From: Azadirachta indica
Taxonomy: Eukaryota; Streptophyta; Magnoliopsida; Sapindales; Meliaceae
DNA length: 64,000 bases
Reading direction: 5' to 3'
Assembly: GCA_022749755.1 (NCBI GenBank)
Contig: CM040448.1
Location: forward strand, 7,996,481-8,060,480
Below, in pieces: positions 37,801 to 49,499 of this stretch (positions within the stretch are counted from its first letter, which is position 1; each line of letters starts with the position of its first letter). Both the position numbers and the translations under genes were made by a program. A model generated the notes under the pieces. It made no database searches and had not been told where the DNA came from. It saw only the letters and a program-made list of their open reading frames with translations.

Positions 37801-39679
37801 ACGATGCATAGCATACAACGAGTAAAGGCATAATAAGAGAACCTGCCCAAAGATCATAAGAAAAAAAAAAAACAAAGTTACTCATTTGATAGGTTGCATC
37901 TGTTGATGTTAGTGGTGTTACATGCTTTACTTTATAGATCAAAACAACCGCTACCTAAAAGACTTAAGAATCCATGTATATTGGCATAAGGTCAGGTAAT
38001 GACTTTTAACCTATATGTAATTATGTTTCACACCTAACATAGCCTATAAAGGATAGTTATTGACATGAAATTGCATTTTAGACAATGCAGAACAGCTTAG
38101 AAAGCCTTGAATAATTATTAAACTTGTAGATATATGTGTACAGTACTAATACTTCTTTAACAAGCTACAACAATTGGGGGCCAGCCATTACAAAATTCAA
38201 GAAGTGTTTGCTAAAGTAAGATGATACCACATCTGTTGCCTGCTGTGAATCAAATGGTGCATCATCTTTATTTTACTGTAATTTGGTGTGGGTTTATTTA
38301 ATACAATGAGCTTATGATTTTGTAGGTAGTGAAACTATGTGGAGATCTATGTTGTTGTTAATTATGTTGATGCTCAAGATTTTAGACAATCTTTGAAAGT
38401 TAAATTTTACAAATTTATGTTCATTAGAGGATATTAATGAAATAGCAGATTATACACTACTGTGTGCCTTTCTTTTTTTTATTATGGTTTGAAATGTGTT
38501 AGTTGTCTTCTTGAACAAATCAGGTGTTATGGCCTTGTTGCTAAGATATTTGTTGCCAATGGTATGTAAAATGAAAACAGGTTTGTTTTGCCATTACTGT
38601 GGTCATGTCAAGTGTTCATATGTGCAAGTGATTTGACCACATTTATTACATTCTTCATAACTGCAATACATGCACGTGATGCTTCTTTAACAGACTTCAT
38701 TTTCATAATTCATTAACTGATGATGACTGCCAATTTAAGATACATAATTATTTATTACAATGTAGTAGTAGAATATGGGAGGACAATATGAATAAGACTA
38801 AATTTAACACCATAAGTACCTTGATCTGATTGGATGTTGTTTCTTGCACAAGTTTTCCTTCATTATTGCATTGACGTCATTTTTTCGTTGCTTTGGATCA
38901 TCAATTTATCAAGCACTTTATGCTACTGATCACTATTGTTCCCCACATTATCAAAACATAATCTACCTTCAAATTTAAATTCACGAAGATACCAAAATCT
39001 GAAATAGTTACACTAATCATACCTGCAACAATAGCAAAGCTTACATGGATCATCTTAAGACTCATTTATCCTCACAGTTGCCCTCTTATTTGCACATGCA
39101 ATACTTGTTTTCAAATTTATGAGGTTGTGATTAACATTTTTCCTTCATTGCTTACTTTTCATATTTCCTAAATTTCTCCTTATATGTTAACTATTTGAGG
39201 CCATATGTTGTTCAATTTGCTGTTTTGCAAGCCAAAACCTCAATATCTTCTTACAATACTCCTTCACTATAAGGAAAAGATTATGGCAAGTTTCTCTTGT
39301 TGGGTTAGTTGGGTTCGTTAAAAGCTTTGGTAATTAAGATTTTATTGGTTAAATGTATACATATACAATGTTTTGTTCTTTGGTTATGAAGATTTGGTGT
39401 GATAATATAGTTGGAGAGGAAAACATATGCGTGAGTTTTGAGTTGGTGCTTTGATCTCTTTAAATTACTGTGCACATTGGGCATATACCCATTGGCTAAT
39501 GACGGCTTAATTTTTTAAAGGTTACATTAACTAAATAGGGCAAATCTTTTTCCCTTTTACAAAATCTCCATGCCTGCAATAGCATGCAAATCCTAAGTTT
39601 GATTATTCATATGTGAATCATAGTTTTATCTTTCAGCTTTTGTTCCATTATGTGAAAGTGATGTATAATGGCTTTTATT
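37801..39679. other. 3' portion of the MuDR-type MULE, non-coding
   Basis: Between the transposase end and the right inverted repeat there is about 1.9 kb without a recognisable gene. It may include untranslated sequence or further captured or nested material. Confidence 0.5.
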
Positions 39680-39795
39680 TGAATTAGTCAACTAACAGTG
39701 GTAGATAGTTTAAGAGAAGTAAGTGAGCCTTTTTCCATAATTTATTACAAACTGATAGTTTTGAATACCTTAGGGGAAGTATATGAAAATATCCC
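39680..39795 (-). repeat. Right terminal inverted repeat of the MuDR-type MULE
   Basis: On the minus strand it begins GGGATATTTTCATATACTTC and runs parallel to the left repeat for about 115 bp. Confidence 0.8.
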
Positions 39796-42630
39796 TAAAG
39801 GACAAGTTCTAAGGAAAACACTACTACAAAACGTGGCTAAAATAGCTTGTATTAGTTGTTGTGTTGCCCTTCCAATCCTACCATACTTTCCTTTCATCTC
39901 TCCTTGACATTGACAAATGGAATAATACAAAAATTTAGAATTCATGTTGTTCACCTATTTAAACAACTTAGAATATGTTAGAAAGACAATACGTGTAGAT
40001 AGAGGCAGGAATGTATAGCACATGAGATTAGGATATCCACATTTTCTTTCATTAAAAAGAAAGTATATCAAATTGTACTCCTTTCAATATCAATGAAAAT
40101 CTATTGAGACTTTTTGCGAAACGTGTCAATTTAAAAAACTACACAAATTAACTTTAGAAACAACTAAGACCAAAACAACAGGACCTTTAGAGATCATACA
40201 CCCTAATCTCTGGAGACATGCACTAGTATTATTAAATTAAGGGTATAGATATTATATAGCTCTCATTGATGACAAGACCAATTTTACTTGGACATACCTT
40301 CTAAAAACCAAGTTGACAACATGTTTGACATGAAAATAAATTCTTTTCAATGTGATATAGAAGGTGAGTTCAGGACATTTGACTCTTATATAAAATACAA
40401 GGAATAGCCTTAGAGATTTTTTGTCCACGTACCTTTTATCAAAATTCCAAAGTAGAGAGAAAGCATAGGCATGTTAAGACATTGGTTCACCTTGCTATCT
40501 TAAGCAAGTATGCCTTTAACATAGTAATTTTTCTCATAAACAAAATTTCCATAGCTGCTTTAAAAGATCTTTCACCATTTGAAGCTCTTTTCCATAATAA
40601 ACTTGATTATACATTAATAAAGACTTTTGGATATGAGTGTTATCTCTTTCTAAGACCTTAAAATAAGCATAAGCTAGACTTTCATACATCTAAGTGTGTT
40701 TTAATGGGTTGAATGCTTTCCATAAAGCATATTTGTGCTTGCATCATTCTAGAAGGATATACATTGCTAGGTATATAAACTTCAATGAAAATTTCTTTCC
40801 TTTTGAAAATGATCCTAAATTCAATAAAAATTAAACTCTAGCATCTCTTGAACCTTCTGCTCAGCCTAGTTAATTTTATGCAATCAGCCATCAACCTATC
40901 AACATCACAACATATAACAACACAACAGATGATACTACACATTTTGATACAAAGAAGCAACAATAGAATCCCTTCAAAATCCTGGTAAAGAAGCTTTAAA
41001 CACAAACTCACTAAACTTAGAATTACTAGAAATTCACATGAATCACAACAATTACAAAACCTACTCCTAACACTACCCGATGATAATACAAAGCAAGAAT
41101 TTTCAAGTCTAAAGTCTACACAAGCATCATCTCATATTAGCATTCAACTGAAATTCCCAGAGATATTCAAACAGCACTATCAACCCCAAATTGGAAATCA
41201 GACACAGTTTTTCGTTCCCTACAAAGCAGACATTGGATTAGTTAGTAACAAATGGGTCTATAAGGTCAAAGTCAATCCAAGTAGGATAATTTCTAAATTC
41301 AATATTAGTTACCAAAGGTTTCCACTAAACAACAGGTATGGACTATAATGAAATGCAGTATGTTGTTAAGGTCTCCACAATTACGATCATCCTAAGTTTA
41401 ACAATGATCAATAATTGAGACCTTAGATAAGGAAATATAAACAATACATTTTTTTAATGGTGATCTTGTAGAGATAGTTTACATAACACAGACTGAGGGA
41501 TTTGCTAATGCAACAAAAGCCAACCATGTGTACAAGCTAAACAAAGCCCTATATGGCTTAAAAGAAGTCTCAAGAGCCTAGTTTGAAAAAATGAGAGATG
41601 CTCTAAAACAATGAGGGCTTTGGTAACTCCAAATATGGTACATCCCTTTTTTTCCAAGAAAAGTGGATCTAGTAATCATCCTGATTTATATTGATAATAT
41701 AATAGTTATAGACAACATAAAGGTTAGTTAAAAGAAACCATATAAAGGCTACACCAAATGTTTGCCTTAAAAGACCTAGAACCATTACATTACTTTCTAG
41801 GCTACGTCACAAGAACAAGTCAATGCTCATACTCTCTCATGGCAGATACATCATATAATTACTAAGTAGTGTCAGTATGAGTAACTACAAAAGATCAAAC
41901 ACTCCATTTACACTAGGGAAGAAGTTATCCAAAATTGAAAGAATTGAATTTTAAGAAAAAACCTGTTTAGAAGTGTAGTTATATCACTTTAATATACTAC
42001 CCTAACCAGACTAGAGTTGGCCTTTGTGATTAATAAACTGAGGATAATTTATGGAAAAACCATTGATTCCACATTGGATAGCTTATAAAAGACTTCTAAG
42101 GTACTTGAAAAACACAAAAGATTATGGCCTTGAATTCAATACATCAAGCAATAATAACTTAATAAGTTTTTATGATGTAGATTAGGATTATGATGTTGAT
42201 AATAGGAAGTTAATCAATGATTACTATATTTCTTAGGTCATAATCTAGTGTCTTGTTGCTCAAAAAGTAGCAAGTTGTGGCAAGGTTAAGTGTAGAGTTA
42301 TATAAGGCTATAGCACACACTTATGCAAAAATCAACTGGATAAGTTCTCTACTTGCTATATTAAACATGTCTATCTTGACCAAACTAGTGATATGGAGTG
42401 GCAACGTCAATGACACAGCCATAACCACCAACCTTATCTTCTATGCCAAAATAAAGTACATAGAAATAGATTTACACATTGTGAGAGACAAAGTTTAAGT
42501 AAAAGAAGTTAAGATCCAATATATTCCAAGTGAAGATTGAACAATTAACATTTTTACTAAACTAGTTTAGAGAAATTTTCTTAGTTTAGAAGCAAACTCA
42601 AGGTCATAAAGAAAACCTTGACCTTGAGAG
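39796..42630 (+). pseudogene. Copia Pol: pre-integrase, integrase, RT and RNase H remnants
   Basis: The Copia frame resumes after the MULE with KTLLQNVAK (39818-39840), then the GAG-pre-integrase block HMRLGYPHF (about 40020) and FCETCQFKKLHKL. Integrase remnants follow (ALIDDKTNFTWTYLL near 40265; PFEALFHNKLDY near 40577). The reverse transcriptase appears from about 41240 (NKWVYKVKVNPS), with FNGDLVEIVYITQTEGFA near 41455 and KLNKALYGLKEVSRA. The catalytic YVDD box reads YIDN near 41690, so one Asp is lost. RNase H remnants (ARLSVELYKAIA) run to about 42490. Multiple stops and frameshifts are present. Confidence 0.8.
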
Positions 42631-42634
42631 AGGA

Positions 42635-42924
42635 TATTGAAAAGACTGGGTTTAAACTAGACATGCCTAAACCTAACACTCAAGCCCAAGGAAAAATGAG
42701 CATTTGTGAAAGGACAAAAAACCTAAACACATATCCTGCAAAGACATACACTATAGATCATATGCATTATGCGTACAGAGAGAATTTTACAATTTTTTAT
42801 GGTGTATAGCGTTCTTTAGAGTTAAAATTTACTCCTTTTTTGTCTCAATAAAAGGCATTATTGTAATATTTGTATAACTAGCCATTTTTATCAATATACA
42901 CAAGTTTTTCACCCACAAATTAAC
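42635..42924 (+). repeat. Right LTR of the Copia element
   Basis: About 290 bp, preceded by a purine-rich tract (CTTGAGAGAGGA) that may be the polypurine tract. It starts near TATTGAAAAGACTGGG and ends near ACCCACAAATTAAC. It is shorter than the left LTR because of deletions. Confidence 0.75.
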
Positions 42925-43082
42925 TATGATAGCCTTAACCTGCAAGATTCCTTTCCCAGCAAACGTAGAGTTCGTTAAAGTTGTTGCAGTTCAAAAAACG
43001 TCAATCTTACTATGGACACAAATCCAACTCCAAGCACAGTAAATTTGATTCACTAAATGGGTAAATCTTATCAGTAGAAAAA

Positions 43083-43195
43083 GAAATTTTTCAACAGTGA
43101 CTACTATTGAAACCAATTTTCTATAATAACCACTGTGCAGAAACAATTTAAAAATGACCACTTGAATGTTTTTTTATACCATTTTGCCCCTGTGA
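43083..43195 (+). repeat. Left terminal inverted repeat of the ULP1-carrying MULE
   Basis: It pairs with the reverse complement of 54075-54191; block order and spacing are the same at both ends. Confidence 0.8.
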
Positions 43196-43597
43196 TCCTT
43201 TGTAACACAAACATAAAAATTTTCTAAATTGTCTCAACTTTCACTATTTGCAACTTTAAATTAACCCCTTGTATGAAACTATCACAGCATACTCGAAACT
43301 TTAAGTAGCAGTCGTTGACGGTGGCAGTCGATCACAGCCTAGGATGAGGAAGGATTAATGTTGTCGATAGCACTTTGTTATGGTGATTTCTGGCAGACAA
43401 GTGATGACAAAGTGAACTATGACACTAATGGTACGAATTCACCAAAATTGTTTACGTTTGATGAAGATTTTTTGATAATTTACCATGAATTCGATGAATT
43501 AATGATTTCTATTCATTAATTATAGAAAATTAATGTACTAAAAACATGAGATATGTGTGTTGATAGTGGTTAAGGTCGATTAAGGAGGTTGTGTAAT

Positions 43598-43825
43598 AGT
43601 TTCGATCACGTGAACTCGAAAGTATATAGTTTCCATCACAGGAAATATGTGCTGGTGGTGATTGAGTTAATTAGGGAGGTTATGCAATAGTTTCGATCAC
43701 GTTAGACTCAAAAGTGTGTAGTTTCACTTAAGTTTTCTTAGTTTCGAGCACATGTGATTTAGGTGGTTTCATTTATGTGTTATTTCATAGTTTCGATCAT
43801 TCATACTTCAAGTTTCGATCACATG
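43598..43825 (+). repeat. Dispersed AGTTTCGATCAC-type motif cluster
   Basis: The 12-mer AGTTTCGATCAC or a close variant occurs at 43598, 43628, 43689, 43740, 43789 and 43811, spaced about 20-60 bp. Related copies, some inverted (GCTCGAAACTT), lie at about 43292, 48999, 49078 and 49109. They could be transposase-binding subterminal repeats; that role is inference. Confidence 0.6.
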
Positions 43826-44199
43826 TTTTTTGGTCTTTTGATTACATTTGTAGTTGCATCACCACTTACAATTTGTATAGTTTTGATTATGCTGTTCATG
43901 GACTTTCAAGCATTTATGATTTAACTAAACGTGATTGAAATTGTAGTTTTAATTTTTCCAGGTCCAAAATTTTTTTTCCATTTTTACTTTTTTGGTTTTC
44001 TTTTTGTAATTTTTTTTTTTTGTGTTTGATTACTAACATACCCTGCTTTTTTTGGGACCAGGTAAAAAAAGTTATCACCATGACTATGAAGTTAAAGATT
44101 TCAAAGACTAAACATTTTTCTGCTACTGTAACCTCACTATTGAAAGAACATGTGTTGAAGGCAGTGCAAAAGGAGCTTAGTCCCACGTAACTTAAGCTG

Positions 44200-47100
44200 T
44201 TCAAACAATTGTGCTTAGATCATCTCTTGAACCTAAAAGATATCCAGTTTACAGGCAACCTTATGCATAACATGCTGTTGTACAAGATAGTTACGGAGGG
44301 AGCTAAGATTTCTAGTTAAAAGCAATACCATTTATTTTTTGCACATTGAGTTCAGGTTGGTTACAGGCTTGACTTTTGAGCATTATTCGAGTGATATAGG
44401 AGGATCTTTAAGGTTGAGGGATATGTACTTCAGTAGGGAGATAAGTATGGAACTAAAGGATTTAGAAAAAGCATACAAGACACTCAACTTCAGGCTGACA
44501 GATAACTTGGATATAGTAAAGTTGTCATTGTATGTGTTGATGGAGCATTTTTTACTTGGGTAGGGACAGCGGTATCACACAAACATATAGATACTACAGA
44601 TGGTGGATGACTTGGATTAGTCAACTAATTTCTCTATGGATCAGTTATCTAGATATATACCTTTCGTTCTTTAAGTAGAGTGATGGCTTGACAGTTGTCA
44701 ACATTCAAGGTTAAACATGCTCAGAAGTAAAAGGAAGGGATGAGGCACGTCAACAAATACAACCTTTATGGGTTTCCCTTTGCATTTCAAGTATTTGAAG
44801 TTGTTTACTGTAATATTGATTTTTATTATTTTTAATTGTACCCTATATAATATTGTTAAAATAAATATATTTGAATGCATGAGATTTATATGTACAAGGT
44901 TATCTCTACTATCGGATCAAAATTAGGGGCACGCACCAACGCTTTCTTTCCTTATATTTTGAGGTGTGTTATAAAGAAAAAGAACGTCCGCAATGAGGAC
45001 TTGAAGTTGCACACGTTTAACGTTAGCTCAATATAGTTAAATGTTTAATATTATTTTCTCTTTAATTTTATATCATTATTAACATTAATGTGTTGTAGTT
45101 CCATACAATGGCAGCCTATCCGATAGAGCGTATGTTGCCTTACAGTCGTAATTTGCAATTAATGTAGCATTTGGTGGTGAGTACGCCAACACTCTTTTCC
45201 CTGAACACATGGACGATGATGAGCCAGCAGTATTGTTGCAATTGCCAAGGACACCAAGGGTATGCTTCAAACTCAATGTTATTAAAATTTTCCCAGATAA
45301 ACATCTACCAACATTCTTATATGATCTTTCTCTAGGAAAGGTGAAGAGCGATGAGGATAATACCAAGGATTCATTATCGTTGAGTCTAAAGAAGAATAAG
45401 AAAAAGGTTGCTAACCTCAAGTCTCATAATCTATTATTTTGATGATAACAAACATTGATATATTTCACTAACCAAATTCTTCTTATAGTATTTATTGTGA
45501 GATTTCTAGCAAGAAGAATTGGAATGAAATTGTGAATATTCAAAGAAAATCCAAAATCAAGGATTTCAAGAAAAGCAAAGTGGGTCCCCTTCAGCAAATA
45601 AAAGAGAGTTCAAATAAAGTTTTAAGACACAAGTGCGGTATTTCATTGTATATTTGTATTTGCATATTTATGTATGTAAGTGTACATAATGTTTATGTCA
45701 AGTTCAAGAGTTTTTCAAGAATAAATGTTTTAAGTTTTCAAAATCGGAACGAAATGTAAGTTTTTAGAACCTGAAAAAAGACCAAAATGAAAGATTTTAA
45801 AACCTTTAAAATGAATTGTAATGCAAATTTTTAAATTTATAAAAGGGGGCCCGTGGTCAACCAAATGCACCAACTTAGTCTACCGAATTAAAGGTTGTGG
45901 TCAAATAAGTGTATCAATTTGGTTGATCGAACTAGAGGCAGAATGCTTCCCAAAGTCGATTGCATCATTGGTTGATCAACTTAAGCCACTTGATCGATCG
46001 ACATTTGAAAATTTTGAATTTTAGGCACACAATGGCTACAAACAGCTAATTTTTTAATATACTATGTATTGGGGATTTCATGCTCAATTTACACTTCTTG
46101 GAATATATCTTTTAGCTGTACTAAGTGATTTCAATATAAAATTACATATTCTTGAGCTACAAATCACCATACATCAATTTAGATCTCCAAGAACATTTAA
46201 TTTCTATATCAACTCTTAAGGAGATCAAATTTGTAAGTTATTCATTACTAATACTCTTTATTTTTTCATTGTAAATAAGTGAAAGAAATAAGTCATTCAC
46301 TTAGTTGATATTGTGTTGAGTGTTTAAGTTAAGCAAATACTTATAAGAGTTGTCAGATATTATAAATCTTAGGTTCTTTAAGTGTTTAGGATGAACAAAC
46401 ACTTGTAAGGTTTATGAGACACCCAAAAATCCTCTTGTTGTAATTTGAAGTCTTGTGGGATTAAGACTTAGTTATTTAGTGAAATCTTCAAGTAAAGCTT
46501 AAAGGAGTAGATGTAGGATGGGTGTTTGCCGAACTATTATAAATCTTGTGTACATCTTTCTATCCCTTAAACTTTTATATTTGTGTTTAATTTGAATTTA
46601 TGAATGGTTGGATTGAATTTTGAATTTGATATTAATACTTATTAGAAATCCAATTCACCCCTTCTTGAGTTGCAAATTAGTATTTTAAAGGTAAATCATA
46701 TTAACACTTCCATTTTTTAATGGCAAGTTAAAGAATTTTACATCACCTCTTATACACTTGTCTAACAATTTGAACTTTATTTTGGCAGCATGCACATCTT
46801 TCTATTGTGTCAATCGAGATTCCCTAGTGTAACAACCCCATTATTTTCCAACAAGCCATGAGACATTTCTAGATGTCCCACTCTAAATACACGACGACCT
46901 GCCAGCATCTATTAGTGTCTCGGGATCATCAATGCTGATTTCTTAACCTATACACAAAGGCAAGAGAAGATGTGATGCTGCCATAGAGATATACTGCATC
47001 GACAGGAAGAGTTGTTGTACTATTAAAATCAAGCGTTGATAGTCTTGGTCAGGGAGTTAGGTGATTGAACTGAATTAGAGGCGGTTCTAGATGCACAGGT

Positions 47101-48560
47101 TCAATTTTAGGTTTCTTTGTTGGATTATTGATAGAGTGCCTGAGACCCTAAACAATGTTATGAGAACAATTGCATTATTATTGATGTTGTTGGGTTATTG
47201 GTAGGGCACCTGAGGCCCTAAACTATGTTGTTGAATAATTACATTATTATTGACGATGTTAGGTTATCAAAGGGTGTCTAAGGCCTTAAACTATATTATT
47301 TGAACAACTGTGTTATTATTGACTATTGTTGTTAACTTATTGATAGGGTGCCTGAAGGCCCATACTTTGTTATATTATGAAGTAAATTTGTGTTGACTAT
47401 TGTTGTTTTTTAGGAATGTCCAATTTTTAAGAAAAATTTTGTGCAATTTTTTTTAAAAAATTATACTAACAACTAATTATACTAATATAGTATATTTAAT
47501 GTCGCAAGTCAATAACGCAGGTAGGGAAAATGTGCGCATCATTGAGGCACTTCTAGAAGACAAAGTCAGTCGATAAAGGTAAAAGGACAAGAAGAGGTAG
47601 TCTCAACAAACCCCGTATACTCAAAAAACAAGGTTCTTTAACATTGAGAGGGTAGCTATAATATGCTCCAGGATATGTGATAGATCTTATACAAGCTATT
47701 CTAGATGAGCTATACGCGAAGTACTTGCAGTAGATGGCTACTCCGAAGGCATGCATTAAAACACATATCATTAGAGTACCTATAGATTGGATTAGCGTAG
47801 TTACGAATATAGGACGATGGCTCAAGAACACTGCAAGTCTGAAACTGACTCATCTTTTACATTAATTATAGTTCTAAATTTTTTAGCATTTTTGTTTTAC
47901 CACATTAACCTAACGTACTACTTATATTATAGCACATGAACGAGTATATGCAGCTGCTTGCAGACAAATAGAAGCCATACTTGACACATGTGCCACAATG
48001 ATAGACTATTGTGTATAGACTTCTCTTTGTAAGTCTCCTTCATAATTTTAGGTTTCTTATTCCTATGTTAACTTATATAATTAACAGGACTAATCATTTT
48101 CGTTTGAGCACATTGAAGACATCATTGCATTATGCGTGGGATGGATATCTAAAGGGGGAGCTTGAGAAGGGCACTTTCTACCCACAAACAGATTTTGAGT
48201 CACACGTAAAGAGCAGAAAGAGTGCTATGCATTGTGCATCGTGGACTGTTGACGAGGTTTACATGCCCATTTACATTAGTTCCTCTCGTTGAGTGGCGTG
48301 CACAGGATCACAGTTTATAATTCGACCCTGTTTACAAATTTCGTCGACATTGATTAAGGTTATAAGGCCGATGTGCGAGCTCATCCCATATATGCTGCTA
48401 GATGCAAGTTTTTCCACTTCTAGAACTAAGATCAAGTTTACAGAAGAGCCTTCGATTGTCCACCCACTAGATGAGGTTTCTTGTCAAAAGATGGCTAACG
48501 ACTACGATGTGTTCACTTGCATGTATATATTATTTAAGATTAGATAGAACCCTTTATTTT
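44200..48560 (+). pseudogene. DUF1985 / ULP1-type cysteine protease carried by the MULE
   Basis: At 44330-44570 the frame reads EFRLVTGLTFEHY, LRLRDMYFSREISMELKDLE and VKLSLYVLMEHFLLG, matching the plant DUF1985 domain found in transposon ULP1 genes. At about 48230-48530 a C48 (ULP1, SUMO-protease-like) catalytic domain is recognisable: WTVDEVYMPIYI, then RPMCELIPYMLL and NDYDVFTCMYI. The expected His-Trp pair is replaced by Arg-stop (48289-48294), and the catalytic Cys of the NDCGVF motif is Tyr (TAC), so the protease is inactive. The sequence between the two domains is broken by stops and probable introns. Confidence 0.75.
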
Positions 48561-49499
48561 TAGAGGAAGATGGTCGTATAGTTATGGAGGGGTTGGTTGA
48601 TGTACATTGAGTAATTACTTTGGCTCACCCTTTGTACTTATATGTATCTACTTTTATGTGTAGATTGAAGCTAGACTAATTTACCCATGGCTTTCATCCA
48701 AAATTAGGTTTAAAAATCACTAAATGATTATTTATTCTCTTTCAAAAAAAATATTTGATAACATATTTCCAACTTTACGAAACAACACTCAATTTCATCA
48801 TAATAAGTTATCACCAATCAACATTGGCACTAAATTCATATATTATATAACATTGTAATACATTATCACATCAATGATTTTGAATGATTAGGAAAAAGTA
48901 TTTTTAAGAAAATTGAAGGAACATTTTTTGATCTTTTGTTAAATTATCTCCCTGGCTTGAACCCTAAAACAATGAAGAAACTAGAAAAATTGAAAATGAG
49001 TTTCGAGCACACACAAGAAAGTCAACACACTCAAAAGTACACTTTCAAGCAAGTTGAAACAACGTGCTCAAAAGTATAGTTTCGAGCACGTTGACTTTTT
49101 TTGTGCATGCTCGAAACTTACTTTTAATTTTTCCAATTTCTTCAACGACTAGATGAAAGAACATTGAACACAAATGAAAGGAAAACTGATAAACTATAAT
49201 GTGCATGCAATTTGTGAAAAAAAAACAACTTATAAAATCTAAGCATACAAGTTCAATAAATAATGTCTAAGTATACATAGAAAAAATAAATTGTTTCAAT
49301 GCGCCAACTTTTCATTTGGTATTACAACAAACAACAAAAAATTAAATATACAATAACCAAATTTACGCATATCCTAACACGTTAATTTTTGTCCGAAAAC
49401 AAATTTCACTGACTTAAGTGAAAGGGAATAGGATTTTTGTGTGTAGCACAATTATGGCCACACTAATGACAATAAGAACATATATGGCAAACCATTTCC

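Larger units (their letters stand above)
28804..39795 (+). mobile_element. MuDR-type Mutator-like element inserted in the Copia
   Basis: Terminal inverted repeats of about 115 bp: the left one (28804-28920) contains ATTTTCATATACCTC, ATATCAGTTTG, AGACTCACTTAC and CACTGTTAGTTGAC; the reverse complement of the right one (about 39680-39795) contains ATTTTCATATACTTC, CTATCAGTTTG, AGGCTCACTTAC and CACTGTTAGTTGAC. Flanking 9-bp target duplications are TAAAGTACA (28795-28803) and TAAAGGACA (39796-39804), one mismatch, the size typical of MULEs. Inside are transposase pieces on the plus strand and a nested LTR element. Without that nested element the MULE would be about 5.8 kb. Confidence 0.85.
27150..42924 (+). 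mobile_element. Ty1/Copia LTR retrotransposon, decayed and interrupted by nested elements
   Basis: Direct repeats at about 27150-27507 and 42635-42924 share long diverged blocks (CATATGCAT[A/T]AT, ACAGAGAGAATTTT[G/A]CAATT, GTAATATTTGTATA, GGTTTTTCACC/AGTTTTTCACCC). A primer binding site TGGTATCGAGCC follows the left repeat. Gag, protease, integrase, reverse transcriptase and RNase H remnants occur in Copia order on the plus strand. Removing the MULE at 28804-39795 leaves an internal region of about 4.1 kb, normal for Copia. All genes are broken. The exact outer LTR ends are uncertain by about 10-15 bp, and I found no clear 5-bp target duplication. Confidence 0.85.
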
